Positions 54,181 through 63,827 of a stretch of DNA of 64,000 bases are shown piece by piece (positions within the stretch are counted from its first letter, which is position 1; each line of letters begins with the position of its first letter). Position numbers and translations under genes: made by a program. The notes beneath the pieces are model-generated. The model was given only the letters and a program-made list of their open reading frames with translations. It was not told where the DNA came from and did not search any database. The stretch covers positions 1-64,000 of the forward strand of contig JAEOTF010000134.1 of assembly GCA_016840025.1 (NCBI GenBank), written 5' to 3'. The stretch is from Candidatus Hodarchaeota archaeon (GTDB lineage: Archaea; Asgardarchaeota; Heimdallarchaeia; Hodarchaeales; YT1-039).

Positions 54181-54816
54181 GTGGTAACTCCAGCGGTCAT
54201 TTGTAGAAATCTAACGAAGATTTTTCGACAACCCTTCTCCCGACTTGAAATAAAGGCATTACATGATGTCAGTTTCCATGTCGACCAAGGTGAATTTATT
54301 TGTATTCTTGGCAGGAATGGAAGTGGGAAGACCACTCTTCTGCGTATGATTGCGGGAATTGCACGCCCATCTACTGGAGAAATCCATGTTTTTGGTCAGA
54401 ATCCGCTTACATACAGAAGTCGTAGACAGATTGGATATATGCCTGAGAAGCCCCAATTTTATCCCGAGGTTAATGCAAATAATTTCCTTAAATATATGGC
54501 GAGATTACGGCGAATAAAGCGTCCAAAAGAGCAGGTCATGCAAATTATAGACCTTGTTGGGCTTAAAAAATGGTCACAAGTTCAAGTAAACACATATTCG
54601 GTAGGAATGAAACAACGACTGGCCTTCGCATCTGCATTAATTCATTCCCCGAAACTACTTCTCTTAGATGAACCATTAGCTAATCTAGACAAAGATGGAA
54701 AATTAACCATGACCAATCTTCTTACTTCGTTCATTAAAGAAGATAAAACTATTATTGTTGCAACACATGATCCCCAATTATCAACATCAGCAAATAGATC
54801 TATAGTTTTAGAGTGA
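54181..54816 (+). CDS. ABC transporter ATPase
   Basis: This 211-aa ATP-binding subunit has Walker A GRNGSGKTT (about 43-51), Q-loop region GYMPEKPQFYPEV, the LSGGQ-equivalent YSVGMKQRLAFA, Walker B LLLLDEP and switch ATHD. It powers the permease encoded six bases downstream. A start at GTG 54181 gives MVTPAVICRNLTKIF, the usual beginning of such proteins. The ABC-2-type partner suggests export of a lipid, peptide or glycan. Confidence 0.94.
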   Translation: MVTPAVICRNLTKIFRQPFSRLEIKALHDVSFHVDQGEFICILGRNGSGKTTLLRMIAGIARPSTGEIHVFGQNPLTYRSRRQIGYMPEKPQFYPEVNANNFLKYMARLRRIKRPKEQVMQIIDLVGLKKWSQVQVNTYSVGMKQRLAFASALIHSPKLLLLDEPLANLDKDGKLTMTNLLTSFIKEDKTIIVATHDPQLSTSANRSIVLE

Positions 54817-54822
54817 ATTAAA

Positions 54823-55632
54823 ATGTGGATTAGACTTAGGGACGACCTTCTTGATTTGAAGCTAGTTACACTATTTGAAATAAGAAATTTAATCAAGTCG
54901 CCAAAATTTCTGTTTTCTACACTCTTTATGCTTATTACCAATTATCTGTATCTTACTTTTGCAGCCCAAGCTAGTTCCTTACATTCTGTCTTAGAAGGAT
55001 CCGCGAGCTATGAAAATGGGGTTTTAAGAGCATTTGTCTTTATTGGTTCTTTTCTAATCACGTTACTTCTAATTGTCTTTTTGACCGATTTAATTTCGGG
55101 AGATAAAAGCCTTGACTTTGTATGGGGCGCTACCACAGATCGATGGCCTATCCTTTTAGGTAAGATCTTAGCAGCGCTATTTGGGACAACTTTGGTGTTA
55201 ATCTTGCTTGATTGCGAACTAATCCTTGTTTTTTGGTTGGAAACAGCCCATCTTGTTTCTTTATCCAACCAAATCCAAGCCATTGGATTGCTAATTTTCT
55301 TCACAGCGGTGTCTGCAAACTTTATAACTCTTTGTTGCCTTTTTGGAAAGAAGTTCAACAGTCCAGGCTTGGGTGCACATCTTCCAATCTTTTTTTTCTT
55401 CATTGTTCCTTATCTGGTTTATGTCTCAGCTCTTTATGGATTTATTGATGATAACCTTCTAAGAACTTCATATGTGTACCATATGTCAGCTATAATGGAT
55501 TACCTACTCCCCCCTATTGTAGAAAAGATCACCCAATGGAGTGATTTTGGATTTGCATTAATTCTTCTGGTGGAGACAGGAATAGTTAGCTTTTTTTCTA
55601 GCCTTCTCATCTTTAATTACCTTGAAGAGTAA
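54823..55632 (+). CDS. ABC-2-type transporter permease
   Basis: This 269-aa protein has six predicted membrane helices (about 28-48, 64-86, 105-128, 145-170, 178-203 and 240-265) and the N-terminal amphipathic LVTLFEIRNLIKSPKFLFS segment common in ABC-2 permeases. It forms the channel for the ATPase encoded just upstream. The substrate is unknown. It precedes the second beta-CASP nuclease by 29 bp, so all three could share a transcript. Confidence 0.8.
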   Translation: MWIRLRDDLLDLKLVTLFEIRNLIKSPKFLFSTLFMLITNYLYLTFAAQASSLHSVLEGSASYENGVLRAFVFIGSFLITLLLIVFLTDLISGDKSLDFVWGATTDRWPILLGKILAALFGTTLVLILLDCELILVFWLETAHLVSLSNQIQAIGLLIFFTAVSANFITLCCLFGKKFNSPGLGAHLPIFFFFIVPYLVYVSALYGFIDDNLLRTSYVYHMSAIMDYLLPPIVEKITQWSDFGFALILLVETGIVSFFSSLLIFNYLEE

Positions 55633-55661
55633 TGCTATAACATGTTGGAGTAGGGCAGCAC

Positions 55662-57257
55662 ATGCCGGAAAATCAAGATATTCGTTTCATTGGCTTTGGG
55701 GGAACAACTGAGGTCGGTCGAAGTTGTTATTTGATATTAGATGACCAGATAAAAGTTTTAATCGACTGTGGAATCAAATTAATGAATGACGAACCTACCC
55801 AAGTTCCGAAAGAGGTTTTGGGATATACAAAGGAACTAGATGCGGTTATTCTTACACATGCCCACATGGATCACAGCGGTTATATTCCTGCGCTATATCA
55901 TCACGGCTATGAAGGACAAATTCATCTAACTCAGCCAACAGTTGACCTGATCAAGATTCTATGGCGCGATAGTCTTAAAATTGAGGGGGGAAAAATGTGG
56001 AATCATCAGGATATGCAATCAGCTCTCAACAATTGTGAAACTCACGCATATCAAGAAGAGTTTATAATCGACAAAGGAATAACTGCGAAATTTTACAATG
56101 CAGGTCATATTATTGGATCCGCTTCCTGTTTACTTAAATGGCGAGGTGTCAATATCTTTCATACTGGTGATATTAGTAGTACGGGATCATTAATCCATGA
56201 TCCAGCGACATTTCCAAAAGAAGCGGACGTTGATATCCTCATTATAGAAACCACTTATGCAGGTAAACAAATTACCAGTTTGAAGAGCATAAGACGCAAA
56301 CTACGTTCTTTAGTTCTAGAAGTCATAGAAAAACAGAGTAAATTAATGATCCCAGCATTTGCTACAGGTCGAAGTCAACTGATTGAGTTTTTATTAGCCC
56401 GTTTAGATATAAAAACACCAATCTATCTGGATGGTATGATAAGGCAAACCAATCGTATCTATAGCCGTTATTTCAATGAACCTTGGATCTCCAAAGACCT
56501 CATTGCTTGGGCCACTGCTAATATGATCAGAGACGATCCCTTTTCTCCAGATATTTTCACTCCCATCGATCCCAGAAAACTAGGATTATCTGAAAAACCT
56601 CGTAAAGAAATTATGAGTTCTTCGGAACCTGCAATAATAGTTACGACTAGCGGTATGTTGAGCGGTGGTGCAATCCTTAGCTATCTGCGGTTTGGAGGAA
56701 GTGATAATAAAAATATCTTAGCGTTCACGGGTTATCAAGCAGAAGGAACTTTAGGTCGAGAAGTAATAGAGGGAAAAAGAGATTTACTTCTTAAAGATAT
56801 TAAAGGTGAAGAGCATCCTACTAAACTTGAGGCTCGAGTAGAACAGCTTGAATTAAGTGGTCATATTGATCATGGTTCTCTTTGCACCTATATACGGCAA
56901 TTGACCCCCAATAAAATTATCCTTGTACATGGAGAGCCAGAAGGACAAGAAAAGCTTATTAAAAGCTTAACTAAAGACTTTCCAGACATTGTTCAGGTAG
57001 AACGTAATAAAGAGATCAATCTGTCAAAGATAACAGCTGAACAAATTACTTTAAAGGGACAAGTAGCCCTAGAGTGGCGGCACCTAAAACAGAATCTGAA
57101 TTTAACGGATGTTGAACTAGCAAATCTGCTATTGCAGCGGTTTTCATCAGATCAAATTTGGTACTCTCAAGCTTTCCAAAATATTGATTTAATTCAAAGT
57201 CAACTAAAAAATCTGAAAAGTATATTAGCATCTAAAACTGAAACTAATCAAACCTAA
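55662..57257 (+). CDS. Beta-CASP metallo-beta-lactamase ribonuclease (aCPSF2-like), copy 2
   Basis: This 531-aa paralogue of the nuclease encoded at 7909-9297 has FGGTTEVGRSCYLI, THAHMDHSG, AGHIIGSAS, FHTGDIS, PAFATGRSQ, TTSGMLSGG and SGHIDHGS. A C-terminal extension of about 70 residues (from LEWRHLKQNL) is helical and absent in copy 1. As with copy 1, there are no KH domains. It processes or degrades RNA. Two such genes in one window point to functional divergence, perhaps for different RNAs or partners. Confidence 0.9.
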   Translation: MPENQDIRFIGFGGTTEVGRSCYLILDDQIKVLIDCGIKLMNDEPTQVPKEVLGYTKELDAVILTHAHMDHSGYIPALYHHGYEGQIHLTQPTVDLIKILWRDSLKIEGGKMWNHQDMQSALNNCETHAYQEEFIIDKGITAKFYNAGHIIGSASCLLKWRGVNIFHTGDISSTGSLIHDPATFPKEADVDILIIETTYAGKQITSLKSIRRKLRSLVLEVIEKQSKLMIPAFATGRSQLIEFLLARLDIKTPIYLDGMIRQTNRIYSRYFNEPWISKDLIAWATANMIRDDPFSPDIFTPIDPRKLGLSEKPRKEIMSSSEPAIIVTTSGMLSGGAILSYLRFGGSDNKNILAFTGYQAEGTLGREVIEGKRDLLLKDIKGEEHPTKLEARVEQLELSGHIDHGSLCTYIRQLTPNKIILVHGEPEGQEKLIKSLTKDFPDIVQVERNKEINLSKITAEQITLKGQVALEWRHLKQNLNLTDVELANLLLQRFSSDQIWYSQAFQNIDLIQSQLKNLKSILASKTETNQT

Positions 57258-57333
57258 ATATTAGAAGAAGTTTGGTAAATTTCAACTTTTTAGAAGAATT
57301 CATGATCAAAAATGAAACAAGAGGCTTATTCAA

Positions 57334-57675
57334 TTGCGTTCAAAGCTAGTTGTTCTACTAAAAGATGTTTCAGGCATTGTGACAGCTCGGACAAAACGAG
57401 TCTACAAGACTCTGTTGAAAAAGGAAGGCGTGGAAACAGAAGTTGAAGTTATTGATGTTAAAGAAAAAGCCTATTGGGAACAAGTTTACGATTATCTTGG
57501 GCCTGCACTACACGGTGGATCCCCCTGCTATCTAGCTTACATTCCAGAGACACAAGAGGAGATGGATAAGCTTCTGAAAAAAGTGGATCGGGAGTATGGG
57601 ATTATATCCGAAGATGTTGAGGTAAAAGCAACAAAAGCGGAAGTTAAGGTATTAAAACTAACCAAAGAGGAATAG
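57334..57675 (+). CDS. Small alpha/beta protein, 113 aa, possibly thioredoxin-like
   Basis: The pattern SKLVVLLKDVSGIV, RVYKTLLKKEGVETEVEVID, SPCYLAYIPET and VEVKATKAEVKVLKL gives a beta-alpha-beta core with a long helix, reminiscent of glutaredoxin-like folds but without CxxC. The only cysteine is in GGSPCYL. The start is TTG 57334. It is 76 bp behind the beta-CASP gene in the same direction and may be co-transcribed. The family is unknown to me. Confidence 0.6.
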   Translation: MRSKLVVLLKDVSGIVTARTKRVYKTLLKKEGVETEVEVIDVKEKAYWEQVYDYLGPALHGGSPCYLAYIPETQEEMDKLLKKVDREYGIISEDVEVKATKAEVKVLKLTKEE

Positions 57676-57731
57676 TAGGCCTTTGGATAGGTTTAGAGAG
57701 CCGTTCCTACTTGGACCAAGATTTCTGGCTT

Positions 57732-58877
57732 CTATTGTCCTACATCTGAATCAGAGTCTAAAATCGATTTCGAGGTATCGGCTTCATCAATTACTTCCTC
57801 ATCGGTTGCTTGAAACTCTTCGGGTTCTTCAGGTTCCGAGGGGGCTTCTTCTTCGATTTTATCTTCTTCGGGTTCTTCAGTTACAGGTTCAGGCTCTATA
57901 ACTTCCCGTTCTGTAAGCTTAACATCAGTTTCTCCATAAGGTACTGGAATGGTTTCAAGAAAAACATCATAATAGCCTATCTGGAATAAAATTGAATAAA
58001 GAAAAACAATAAGGAAACAAGCTAAACCAACCCAGCTGAAGACCATAAGAAAGATATCAAGAACAGTTCTGAGTTTATCAAATCCAATAGCACTTGCACT
58101 GGCAATAATTGCGCCTAAAGTCACATAAGAACTCAGTGTTTGCTGAACCTTTTTGCCTACATACCAGTTAATCTTTTGACCTGTATGATAGGCCTTTAGT
58201 TTGACATCTAAAAGCATCCATGAAACAGGGATAAAAATAGTAAGAGCAAGCGGACTCAAAACAAAAACTAGAATAAATTGAATGAATAGTTCAAAAGTGG
58301 AAGGATCTTCAACGAACTTGACAATATTGCCATCTCCCACCCATACTGAAACGAGAGTTGCTGCTAAAGAAGTCCAAGCAATCACAAGAGCGATAAATTT
58401 GGATGTTAGATGTGAATGCTTGACGTAGCGTTCTTCCTCACTTACTTTCTCGAAGTAGTGAGCGTTTCCCTTTGTCCATACCTTAATTACCAGTTTATTC
58501 GTCACAAGGAGCTTTCCTAAGTTAGGGCCTGCCCACGTGCCAACGGTAAACCAAAGTATAGTAATCAGTACACTAATTACAATAGAGTAAACTGTTCTAA
58601 CTCCTCCTGATGGCTGAACGAGCTCAAGAGGGAGCTCTGCAAAGTCAATAATGAGGAAAATTAAAATTAATATCAAAGCCATGATATATGCAGAGAATTT
58701 AACCCGTTTAAGACCTTGTATGATATTTTTAGGGGCGAAAAGTTTGATAGCTTCTTTTAAATAGACAAAAAAGCCCCTTTTAATTCCAGTAATGATGTCA
58801 GTTGTTTCTACTTCTGTTTCTTCAGAAAATGTTTCAATTTCTGCGGTTGCTTCTTCAGTAGGCGCTTCAGAATCCAT
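57732..58877 (-). CDS. Polytopic membrane protein with acidic C-terminal tail
   Basis: This 381-aa protein has an acidic N-terminus (about 30 residues), an amphipathic stretch LKEAIKLFAPKNIIQGLKRV, and five or six membrane helices between about 64 and 305. A strongly acidic tail (about 320-381, repeated EPE/EEP) follows. The helix-loop spacing and N-terminal amphipathic segment recall Yip1/DUF-type trafficking membrane proteins, but no signature is clear. It converges on the preceding small gene (56 bp). Confidence 0.65.
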   Translation of the reverse strand: MDSEAPTEEATAEIETFSEETEVETTDIITGIKRGFFVYLKEAIKLFAPKNIIQGLKRVKFSAYIMALILILIFLIIDFAELPLELVQPSGGVRTVYSIVISVLITILWFTVGTWAGPNLGKLLVTNKLVIKVWTKGNAHYFEKVSEEERYVKHSHLTSKFIALVIAWTSLAATLVSVWVGDGNIVKFVEDPSTFELFIQFILVFVLSPLALTIFIPVSWMLLDVKLKAYHTGQKINWYVGKKVQQTLSSYVTLGAIIASASAIGFDKLRTVLDIFLMVFSWVGLACFLIVFLYSILFQIGYYDVFLETIPVPYGETDVKLTEREVIEPEPVTEEPEEDKIEEEAPSEPEEPEEFQATDEEVIDEADTSKSILDSDSDVGQ

Positions 58878-59187
58878 CTCTATCCACTTCCTATTCTAAT
58901 CATTCTTCTCTTCAATTCACCTTTTTATCATTTTGGAGCAAGAAAACCACTGGATTATTCCAATGGATTATTCCTGAAAAAAACGCTTTAATTCCTGAAA
59001 AAAACTCAAAGAGCTAATTGAATTAATATTAAGTCATTTTGTTGGAAGATAGACTAATAAAAACTTGGAGAAGACTTTTAGAGCCATTTGCTGATAAGAT
59101 GAAAAGTAAGAAATCACTAAGTTTTTTAGTAAAAATGATAAGAAGAAACTGTGAGATTACGTTTCATGATATTGGAGGAATCTTTTC
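58878..59187. other. Divergent spacer, no convincing gene
   Basis: This 310-bp A/T-rich stretch lies between two membrane-protein genes transcribed apart. A direct repeat of ATTCCTGAAAAAAA occurs at about 58970 and 58992. An 81-codon run from 59039 overlaps the next gene in another frame and looks non-coding. Confidence 0.35.
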
Positions 59188-59754
59188 TTGGCCACTGAGT
59201 TTAAAGATGTCGTTGATAAGCACGGCTGGAATGATGTTGAAAAAGGGATTATGTGGGTCTGGTGGGAGTTTATTGATCCGATAGTAGGTTATTCCATATT
59301 TGGCTATGGAAAAAATGACCCACGTATGCACAGTTACTTGAATTGGGTTACAAAAATGGCAATCACAGCCACTTTGCCTCTATTTTTGCTTGTCTTCATT
59401 CTCCTTGTTATGTATCTTAGAACTCGCAAGGGTTCGGAACTTGTTATCCCAACCGTGCCCGAAGCGGGAAAACCAGAAGGAGATACGATGAGTGTTGATC
59501 AATATGGTCCAATAACCCGAGAAGATAAGGTTGAAGTTCTTCTTGTTCTCAAAGAGGCTACTACAACTGCCATCAAATATTTAGAAAAACGCTACAAACG
59601 GAAAAAACTTACTGACCCCGCTTACCAGAAAACACTTCGAACTTTAGGTTTGCAGCTTCAGAAAATAGAAAATACTATCAAAAAGACAGAGGGAGCAGCT
59701 ATGCGGGATCTTTTTGGTGATTCTTCTGGTGTCCCTGAAGACGCCGTAGAATGA
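59188..59754 (+). CDS. Single-pass membrane protein, unknown
   Basis: This 188-aa protein has an N-terminal Trp-rich segment (HGWNDVEKGIMWVWWEFIDP), one membrane helix (about 52-75, AITATLPLFLLVFILLVMYL) and a cytosolic helical region (about 110-170) with basic residues. The start is TTG 59188 with GGAGG nine bases upstream. I recognise no family. It stands alone between divergent and convergent membrane-protein genes. Confidence 0.6.
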   Translation: MATEFKDVVDKHGWNDVEKGIMWVWWEFIDPIVGYSIFGYGKNDPRMHSYLNWVTKMAITATLPLFLLVFILLVMYLRTRKGSELVIPTVPEAGKPEGDTMSVDQYGPITREDKVEVLLVLKEATTTAIKYLEKRYKRKKLTDPAYQKTLRTLGLQLQKIENTIKKTEGAAMRDLFGDSSGVPEDAVE

Positions 59755-59820
59755 AAACAACCCTTTTATTTTTTTCTCCTTATTATGGACTTTTGAAGGG
59801 ATTTCAGGTGAGTTTAGTTA

Positions 59821-60360
59821 CTATTCTGCAGAATTCTTACCGAGCTCTAAACGAAATGCGTATATCGACTGAATAACATAAGCTGCAATAAACTGGATTG
59901 TGTAAACAAACAAAGTAATTTCAGCAATAAAAAACAAGGCTACGTTGAAAGTGGACTCATTAAAAGTACTTAAAATGAGTGCCATAATGAGAATAACCAA
60001 GGGAATAGATAGATAAAAGGATTCCTGCAAATTTTGGGAAAAAATGCGTTTTCCACCTAATTGATACCCACCCAATGCACCACCAATGATTCCACCAATA
60101 ATTGCACCATCTAATAAAAAGTGAGAATATTTTAGAGAGGGAGGGATTTCAGACAATCCAAAAATATGTGAAACTGTGGGTTCCAATGTATAAATGCCAA
60201 TCTCGCTGGGGTTCAAATAAAATTGGATAAAAGCCACTACTAGAATGAGAATAAACCACCCAGAAAACCCCCCAACAATCGCGCCCAATATAATATCCTG
60301 TTCATGTTTTTCTGTAATTTTCAGCCTTTTCACATCGAACAACGAAGTCAGGCGACCCAC
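59821..60360 (-). CDS. Gly-rich four-helix membrane protein
   Basis: This 179-aa protein has about four membrane helices. Two are glycine-rich: ILGAIVGGFSGWFILILV and GAIIGGIIGGALGGYQLGG. The latter has the glycine-zipper pattern of tightly packed helices. No catalytic motif is visible. It is divergent from the phosphopantothenate synthetase gene (78 bp between starts). Confidence 0.6.
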   Translation of the reverse strand: MGRLTSLFDVKRLKITEKHEQDIILGAIVGGFSGWFILILVVAFIQFYLNPSEIGIYTLEPTVSHIFGLSEIPPSLKYSHFLLDGAIIGGIIGGALGGYQLGGKRIFSQNLQESFYLSIPLVILIMALILSTFNESTFNVALFFIAEITLFVYTIQFIAAYVIQSIYAFRLELGKNSAE

Positions 60361-60438
60361 ACCTTAAACTTAAAAGATTTATCTTATACGATGTTGTAAG
60401 CAAATTCTTAATTAAATTATCAAGGATAGGATCTTGCT

Positions 60439-61215
60439 TTGGCTCACTTTGTTCCAGAAGATCACCCACGAGCGGAATCTTTAAAGTTTCGTGAAAGGTT
60501 AATTGCTGGTTTCACTGACAACATAGTCGCAATGGCAGGCCTTATTGCGCATGGTCGAGGTGAAGCCTTTGACTATTTATTAGGAGAACACACAACTGAT
60601 TGGGCACAATCAGCTTGTCGTGCAGCTGTTGCCGCTCTTTTTTTAGCTTCACACCCAGTAATTTCTGTAAATGGAAATGTTGCAGCTCTTTTGCCGAAAG
60701 AATTAGTTGAGTTGGGACGTGTCCTTGAAGCTCCACTCGAGGTTAACCTATTTTATCGCACAGAAGAACGAGAAAAAGCAATTGTAAAAGCTTTAAGTCA
60801 AGTAGGCGCGATAAAAATCTTAGGAGTAAGCAAAGAACGTGAAAACATTCCTGAATTGAGTCATCTTCGCCGGTTTGTGGACCCCCAAGGCATCTTTAAA
60901 GCAGATTGTGTTTTAGTTCCTTTGGAAGACGGTGATAGGACCGAAGCACTAAAAAAGCTCGAAAAGACTGTTGTGACAATAGATTTAAACCCTATGTCTC
61001 GGACTGCAGCAGCTGCAGATATTACCATAGTGGACAACGTTGTTCGTGTAATTCCTGAAATGATACGCTTGGGTAAAGAGCTGCAGAATTCTTCCAAAGA
61101 CGAATTAAGGGGGATTCTCGATACTTGGGATAATCTCGCAAACCTCCAAGGATCTTTAGAGATTATGAAAAAAAATCTAGAGAATTTTGTGCCTAATCTT
61201 AAAGCAAAAAAATAG
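60439..61215 (+). CDS. 4-phosphopantoate-beta-alanine ligase (phosphopantothenate synthetase, archaeal)
   Basis: This 258-aa enzyme joins 4-phosphopantoate and beta-alanine in the archaeal CoA pathway. The family signature is unmistakable: DHPRAESLKFRERLI, GLIAHGRGEAFDYLLGE, HPVISVNGNVAALLPKELVEL, EVNLFYRTEERE, VLVPLEDGDRTEAL and TIDLNPMSRTA. The start is TTG 60439 with AAGGA upstream. It lies 14 bp before pantoate kinase, which makes its substrate, so the two form a CoA operon. Confidence 0.95.
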   Translation: MAHFVPEDHPRAESLKFRERLIAGFTDNIVAMAGLIAHGRGEAFDYLLGEHTTDWAQSACRAAVAALFLASHPVISVNGNVAALLPKELVELGRVLEAPLEVNLFYRTEEREKAIVKALSQVGAIKILGVSKERENIPELSHLRRFVDPQGIFKADCVLVPLEDGDRTEALKKLEKTVVTIDLNPMSRTAAAADITIVDNVVRVIPEMIRLGKELQNSSKDELRGILDTWDNLANLQGSLEIMKKNLENFVPNLKAKK

Positions 61216-61229
61216 ATCAAGGTGCTTTT

Positions 61230-62111
61230 ATGCCTGAATATAGCAAGTACTGGGTTGCAGGGCATATTACCGGCATCTTTGAGATTCAGGACGCATCAGA
61301 TAATCCATTGGAAAAAGGCTCTCGTGGAGCGGGGTTTTGTATTAAAAAAGGGGTCCAAACCGAAGCGCAATTCATAGATAGCGATGATCCAATAATATTT
61401 TTCAATGATGTTCAAAAGAGGCCTAAAGAAGCAGCTGTAACAACAGCTGTGATTGAGCAGCTGGTTGAGCTTGGAGGTACACGCTCAATACAAATTTCTC
61501 ATACTTTTGAGGTTCCTATGTCAGCTGGGTTCGGAGCTTCGGCATCGGGAGCTCTTGGTACTGCTTTTGTTTTGAATGAACTTTTTCAACTAGAGTTACC
61601 AAGAGTTAAATTATTTCAAATCGCCCATATTGCGGAGGTACAAAATCGCAGTGGTTTAGGAGACGTTATTGGCCTATATCAAGGAGGTTTAGAACTAAGA
61701 ATCAAAGCAGGAGCGCCTGGATTTGGTAAAACTCAATCTCTCAAAAATGATCATAGTCTACAAATCGCAACACTGCACATAGGTTCAATACATACTTCTT
61801 CAATTCTATCTAATTCGACTTATCGTGGAACAATCAATCAAGCGGGACATAAATTTATTGAAACTCTGATCAAAGACCCCTCTTTTACCAGATTCGGCGA
61901 ACTTTCAGAGCAATTCACTAAATTAGTAGGACTTTTATCAAGTAAGCTGCAAAAAAAGTTTGTAAGAATCACTAAACCACTCTTAAAGGGACAGATAATG
62001 CTAGGCGAAGGGATTTTCATATTATACTCTGAAGAGGAGCAGTTAAATAAGATTAATTCTATAAAACTCGAAAAACAAGAGATTTGTTTGCAGACAGTGA
62101 AAAAATATTGA
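61230..62111 (+). CDS. Pantoate kinase (archaeal GHMP kinase)
   Basis: This 293-aa GHMP-superfamily kinase phosphorylates pantoate. It has WVAGHITGIFEI, the ATP loop PMSAGFGASASGALGTA (about 91-107), and a HIAEVQNRSGLGDVIG segment typical of archaeal PoK. A C-terminal motif near IMLGEGIFILY follows. ATG 61230 is preceded by AAGG. With the synthetase encoded just upstream it replaces the bacterial PanC/PanK route. Confidence 0.93.
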   Translation: MPEYSKYWVAGHITGIFEIQDASDNPLEKGSRGAGFCIKKGVQTEAQFIDSDDPIIFFNDVQKRPKEAAVTTAVIEQLVELGGTRSIQISHTFEVPMSAGFGASASGALGTAFVLNELFQLELPRVKLFQIAHIAEVQNRSGLGDVIGLYQGGLELRIKAGAPGFGKTQSLKNDHSLQIATLHIGSIHTSSILSNSTYRGTINQAGHKFIETLIKDPSFTRFGELSEQFTKLVGLLSSKLQKKFVRITKPLLKGQIMLGEGIFILYSEEEQLNKINSIKLEKQEICLQTVKKY

Positions 62112-62125
62112 AATATAGAGTTTTA

Positions 62126-63253
62126 TTATTTTAAAATTGCCTTATATAGGCTTTTCTCAATAAGAAACGCTTGTTCTGTTATTTTTGCAATCTGATCGGA
62201 ATTATTAGACTGGATCATTGAATAAAATTCTTTTTCTTTTTGCTCCCAATTCGATATTTGTAAGGATCTTGAATTTGAGACCATCTCATGAGCCCACCAA
62301 AAAGTTTCGAGGTTTTTTTTATGGGTCGCAGGGATATAAGGCTTTAACGAAGTAATAGGAAAGCAAATGGGTTTAAAGAGACTCTCACATGGATGTGGAG
62401 TGCCTGTCATCCAATGGATATCTTTTTTTGCTTCACGAAGATGTGAGACCATGGAAGCAGTGGTCCTAAACCCCCCATGCCAACAAAATCCATATTTATG
62501 GTCTCTTAGAAGTGCAATCATATCTAAGAGCGTGATTTCAGTATATTTATCAACAAAGAAACACCTGCCAGAATCATCTCCCCAGTAACCTTCAGAAAAT
62601 GCACGGGCAAAATGGAAAGAGCCTGTTTCATCATAATATCTTTTTTCAATTGCATAATCTATAATTCCTTCAGAAGATATGTCAAATTCTGTACCAATCG
62701 ATAGATTGTTTGAGATATGTCTGGTAGGTTCTTTAACTCGTTCAGCCACCCACCATCGCCCTGCTGCCTCTAATACCCATGCCTCTTTCCTATCGGCAAT
62801 CAGAAAGGAATTATGATAAGATGAAGAGGAACTGTCAGCAGAAAAGGAACCTCCTTGCCCATGTGTTTCTAAAAGTTCAACTATTACATGAAGCGCATGA
62901 TAAGCACTTTTACTACGCTCTAAAGCAAGCCTTATCAAGTCCATGCCTAATAAAATAGGAAATTCACAAGGTTCTCGGGTCCAAACGGCTTCGTTGCCAA
63001 TGGTTAGCCCAAGCTCATTTGCACCCATTTCCGCTCCGAACATCCAAGAAGGTTGAGATAATAACACCGCATATGTTTCCTCAACTTGAGGGATTTCTAT
63101 GTAAGTGCATCGAACAGTTGAATCACTAGGATGTTCTTGATAGGGATAATGAGTTATATTTTGAATCTCAGAATAAGGTCTGTCACTATTTTTCGCAAAA
63201 ATTACTGAACCATCAGTAGTTGCTTCGGGTAATGCCACAAAAGTATCACACAT
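62126..63253 (-). CDS. Secernin/C69-family Ntn hydrolase
   Basis: This 375-aa protein begins MCDTFVALPEATTDGSVIFAKNSDR; Cys2 is the predicted nucleophile after Met removal. NELGLTIGNEAVWT, QGGSFSAD and AWVLEAAGRWWVAERV are typical of the secernin/dipeptidase group. The family hydrolyses amide bonds (dipeptides), though eukaryotic secernins have unclear roles. There is no signal peptide, so it is cytosolic. It converges on the pantoate kinase gene (14 bp). Confidence 0.88.
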   Translation of the reverse strand: MCDTFVALPEATTDGSVIFAKNSDRPYSEIQNITHYPYQEHPSDSTVRCTYIEIPQVEETYAVLLSQPSWMFGAEMGANELGLTIGNEAVWTREPCEFPILLGMDLIRLALERSKSAYHALHVIVELLETHGQGGSFSADSSSSSYHNSFLIADRKEAWVLEAAGRWWVAERVKEPTRHISNNLSIGTEFDISSEGIIDYAIEKRYYDETGSFHFARAFSEGYWGDDSGRCFFVDKYTEITLLDMIALLRDHKYGFCWHGGFRTTASMVSHLREAKKDIHWMTGTPHPCESLFKPICFPITSLKPYIPATHKKNLETFWWAHEMVSNSRSLQISNWEQKEKEFYSMIQSNNSDQIAKITEQAFLIEKSLYKAILK

Positions 63254-63506
63254 GTTAGTTAAACCTGCATTACAATTGATAAGGCAGCAGCTTATCAGAA
63301 ATATGAGAAGAAAAACAAGTTGAAGAAGTTTTGTTTTATGATGAAATATTTCTCATTTGGTGTTATTTCATGCACTTTTCCAGCTCGGAGAAGCTAGTTC
63401 TTACCCCCCCAATCATGTATTGTGAGTAAGGGTGTAGTTATTGGTCGGTTACAAATTGTTACAGATGTTATTATTGATAGCTAAATTCCTCCACACGCTT
63501 ACAATC

Positions 63507-63764
63507 TCAAGTTTCATGGAGTGTAAAAGAGCCCTTCGTTGAGGGAGTCCTATCCACAACCACCCATTTAGCAGTTGGAGTCCAGTTAGCTACTAAAGAG
63601 ACTATCATGTTCCTGAATTTTTCATCTTTGGCATAAAGCTTTACTAAAGAGTTAAGATTGTTTTTAAAAGTGCTATCAGTGGTGAGTTTCGCAAGTTTTA
63701 ATAGATTTTCAGGCTGATCATAAATAGTATAGGTAAAATTAATGAATTTGGGTTGTTCGGGCAT
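63507..63764 (-). CDS. Small hypothetical protein, 85 aa
   Basis: I do not recognise it. The fold is probably alpha with strands at either end (KFINFTYTIYDQPENLLKLAKL; RNMIVSLVANW; KWVVVDRTPS). It has no cysteine, membrane segment or signal peptide. It lies 63 bp downstream of the gene cut by the right edge, on the same strand, and could be co-transcribed with it. Confidence 0.5.
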   Translation of the reverse strand: MPEQPKFINFTYTIYDQPENLLKLAKLTTDSTFKNNLNSLVKLYAKDEKFRNMIVSLVANWTPTAKWVVVDRTPSTKGSFTLHET

Positions 63765-63827
63765 ATTTTCTTGTCTAATAACCCAAATATAAAGAAAGCT
63801 TGAAAAAGAAGGGAGAGGAAGAATCTC

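Noticed and set aside
59039..59284. 81-codon frame before the single-pass membrane protein
   Set aside because: It overlaps that gene in another frame, has no motif, and the overlapping gene has a better ribosome site.
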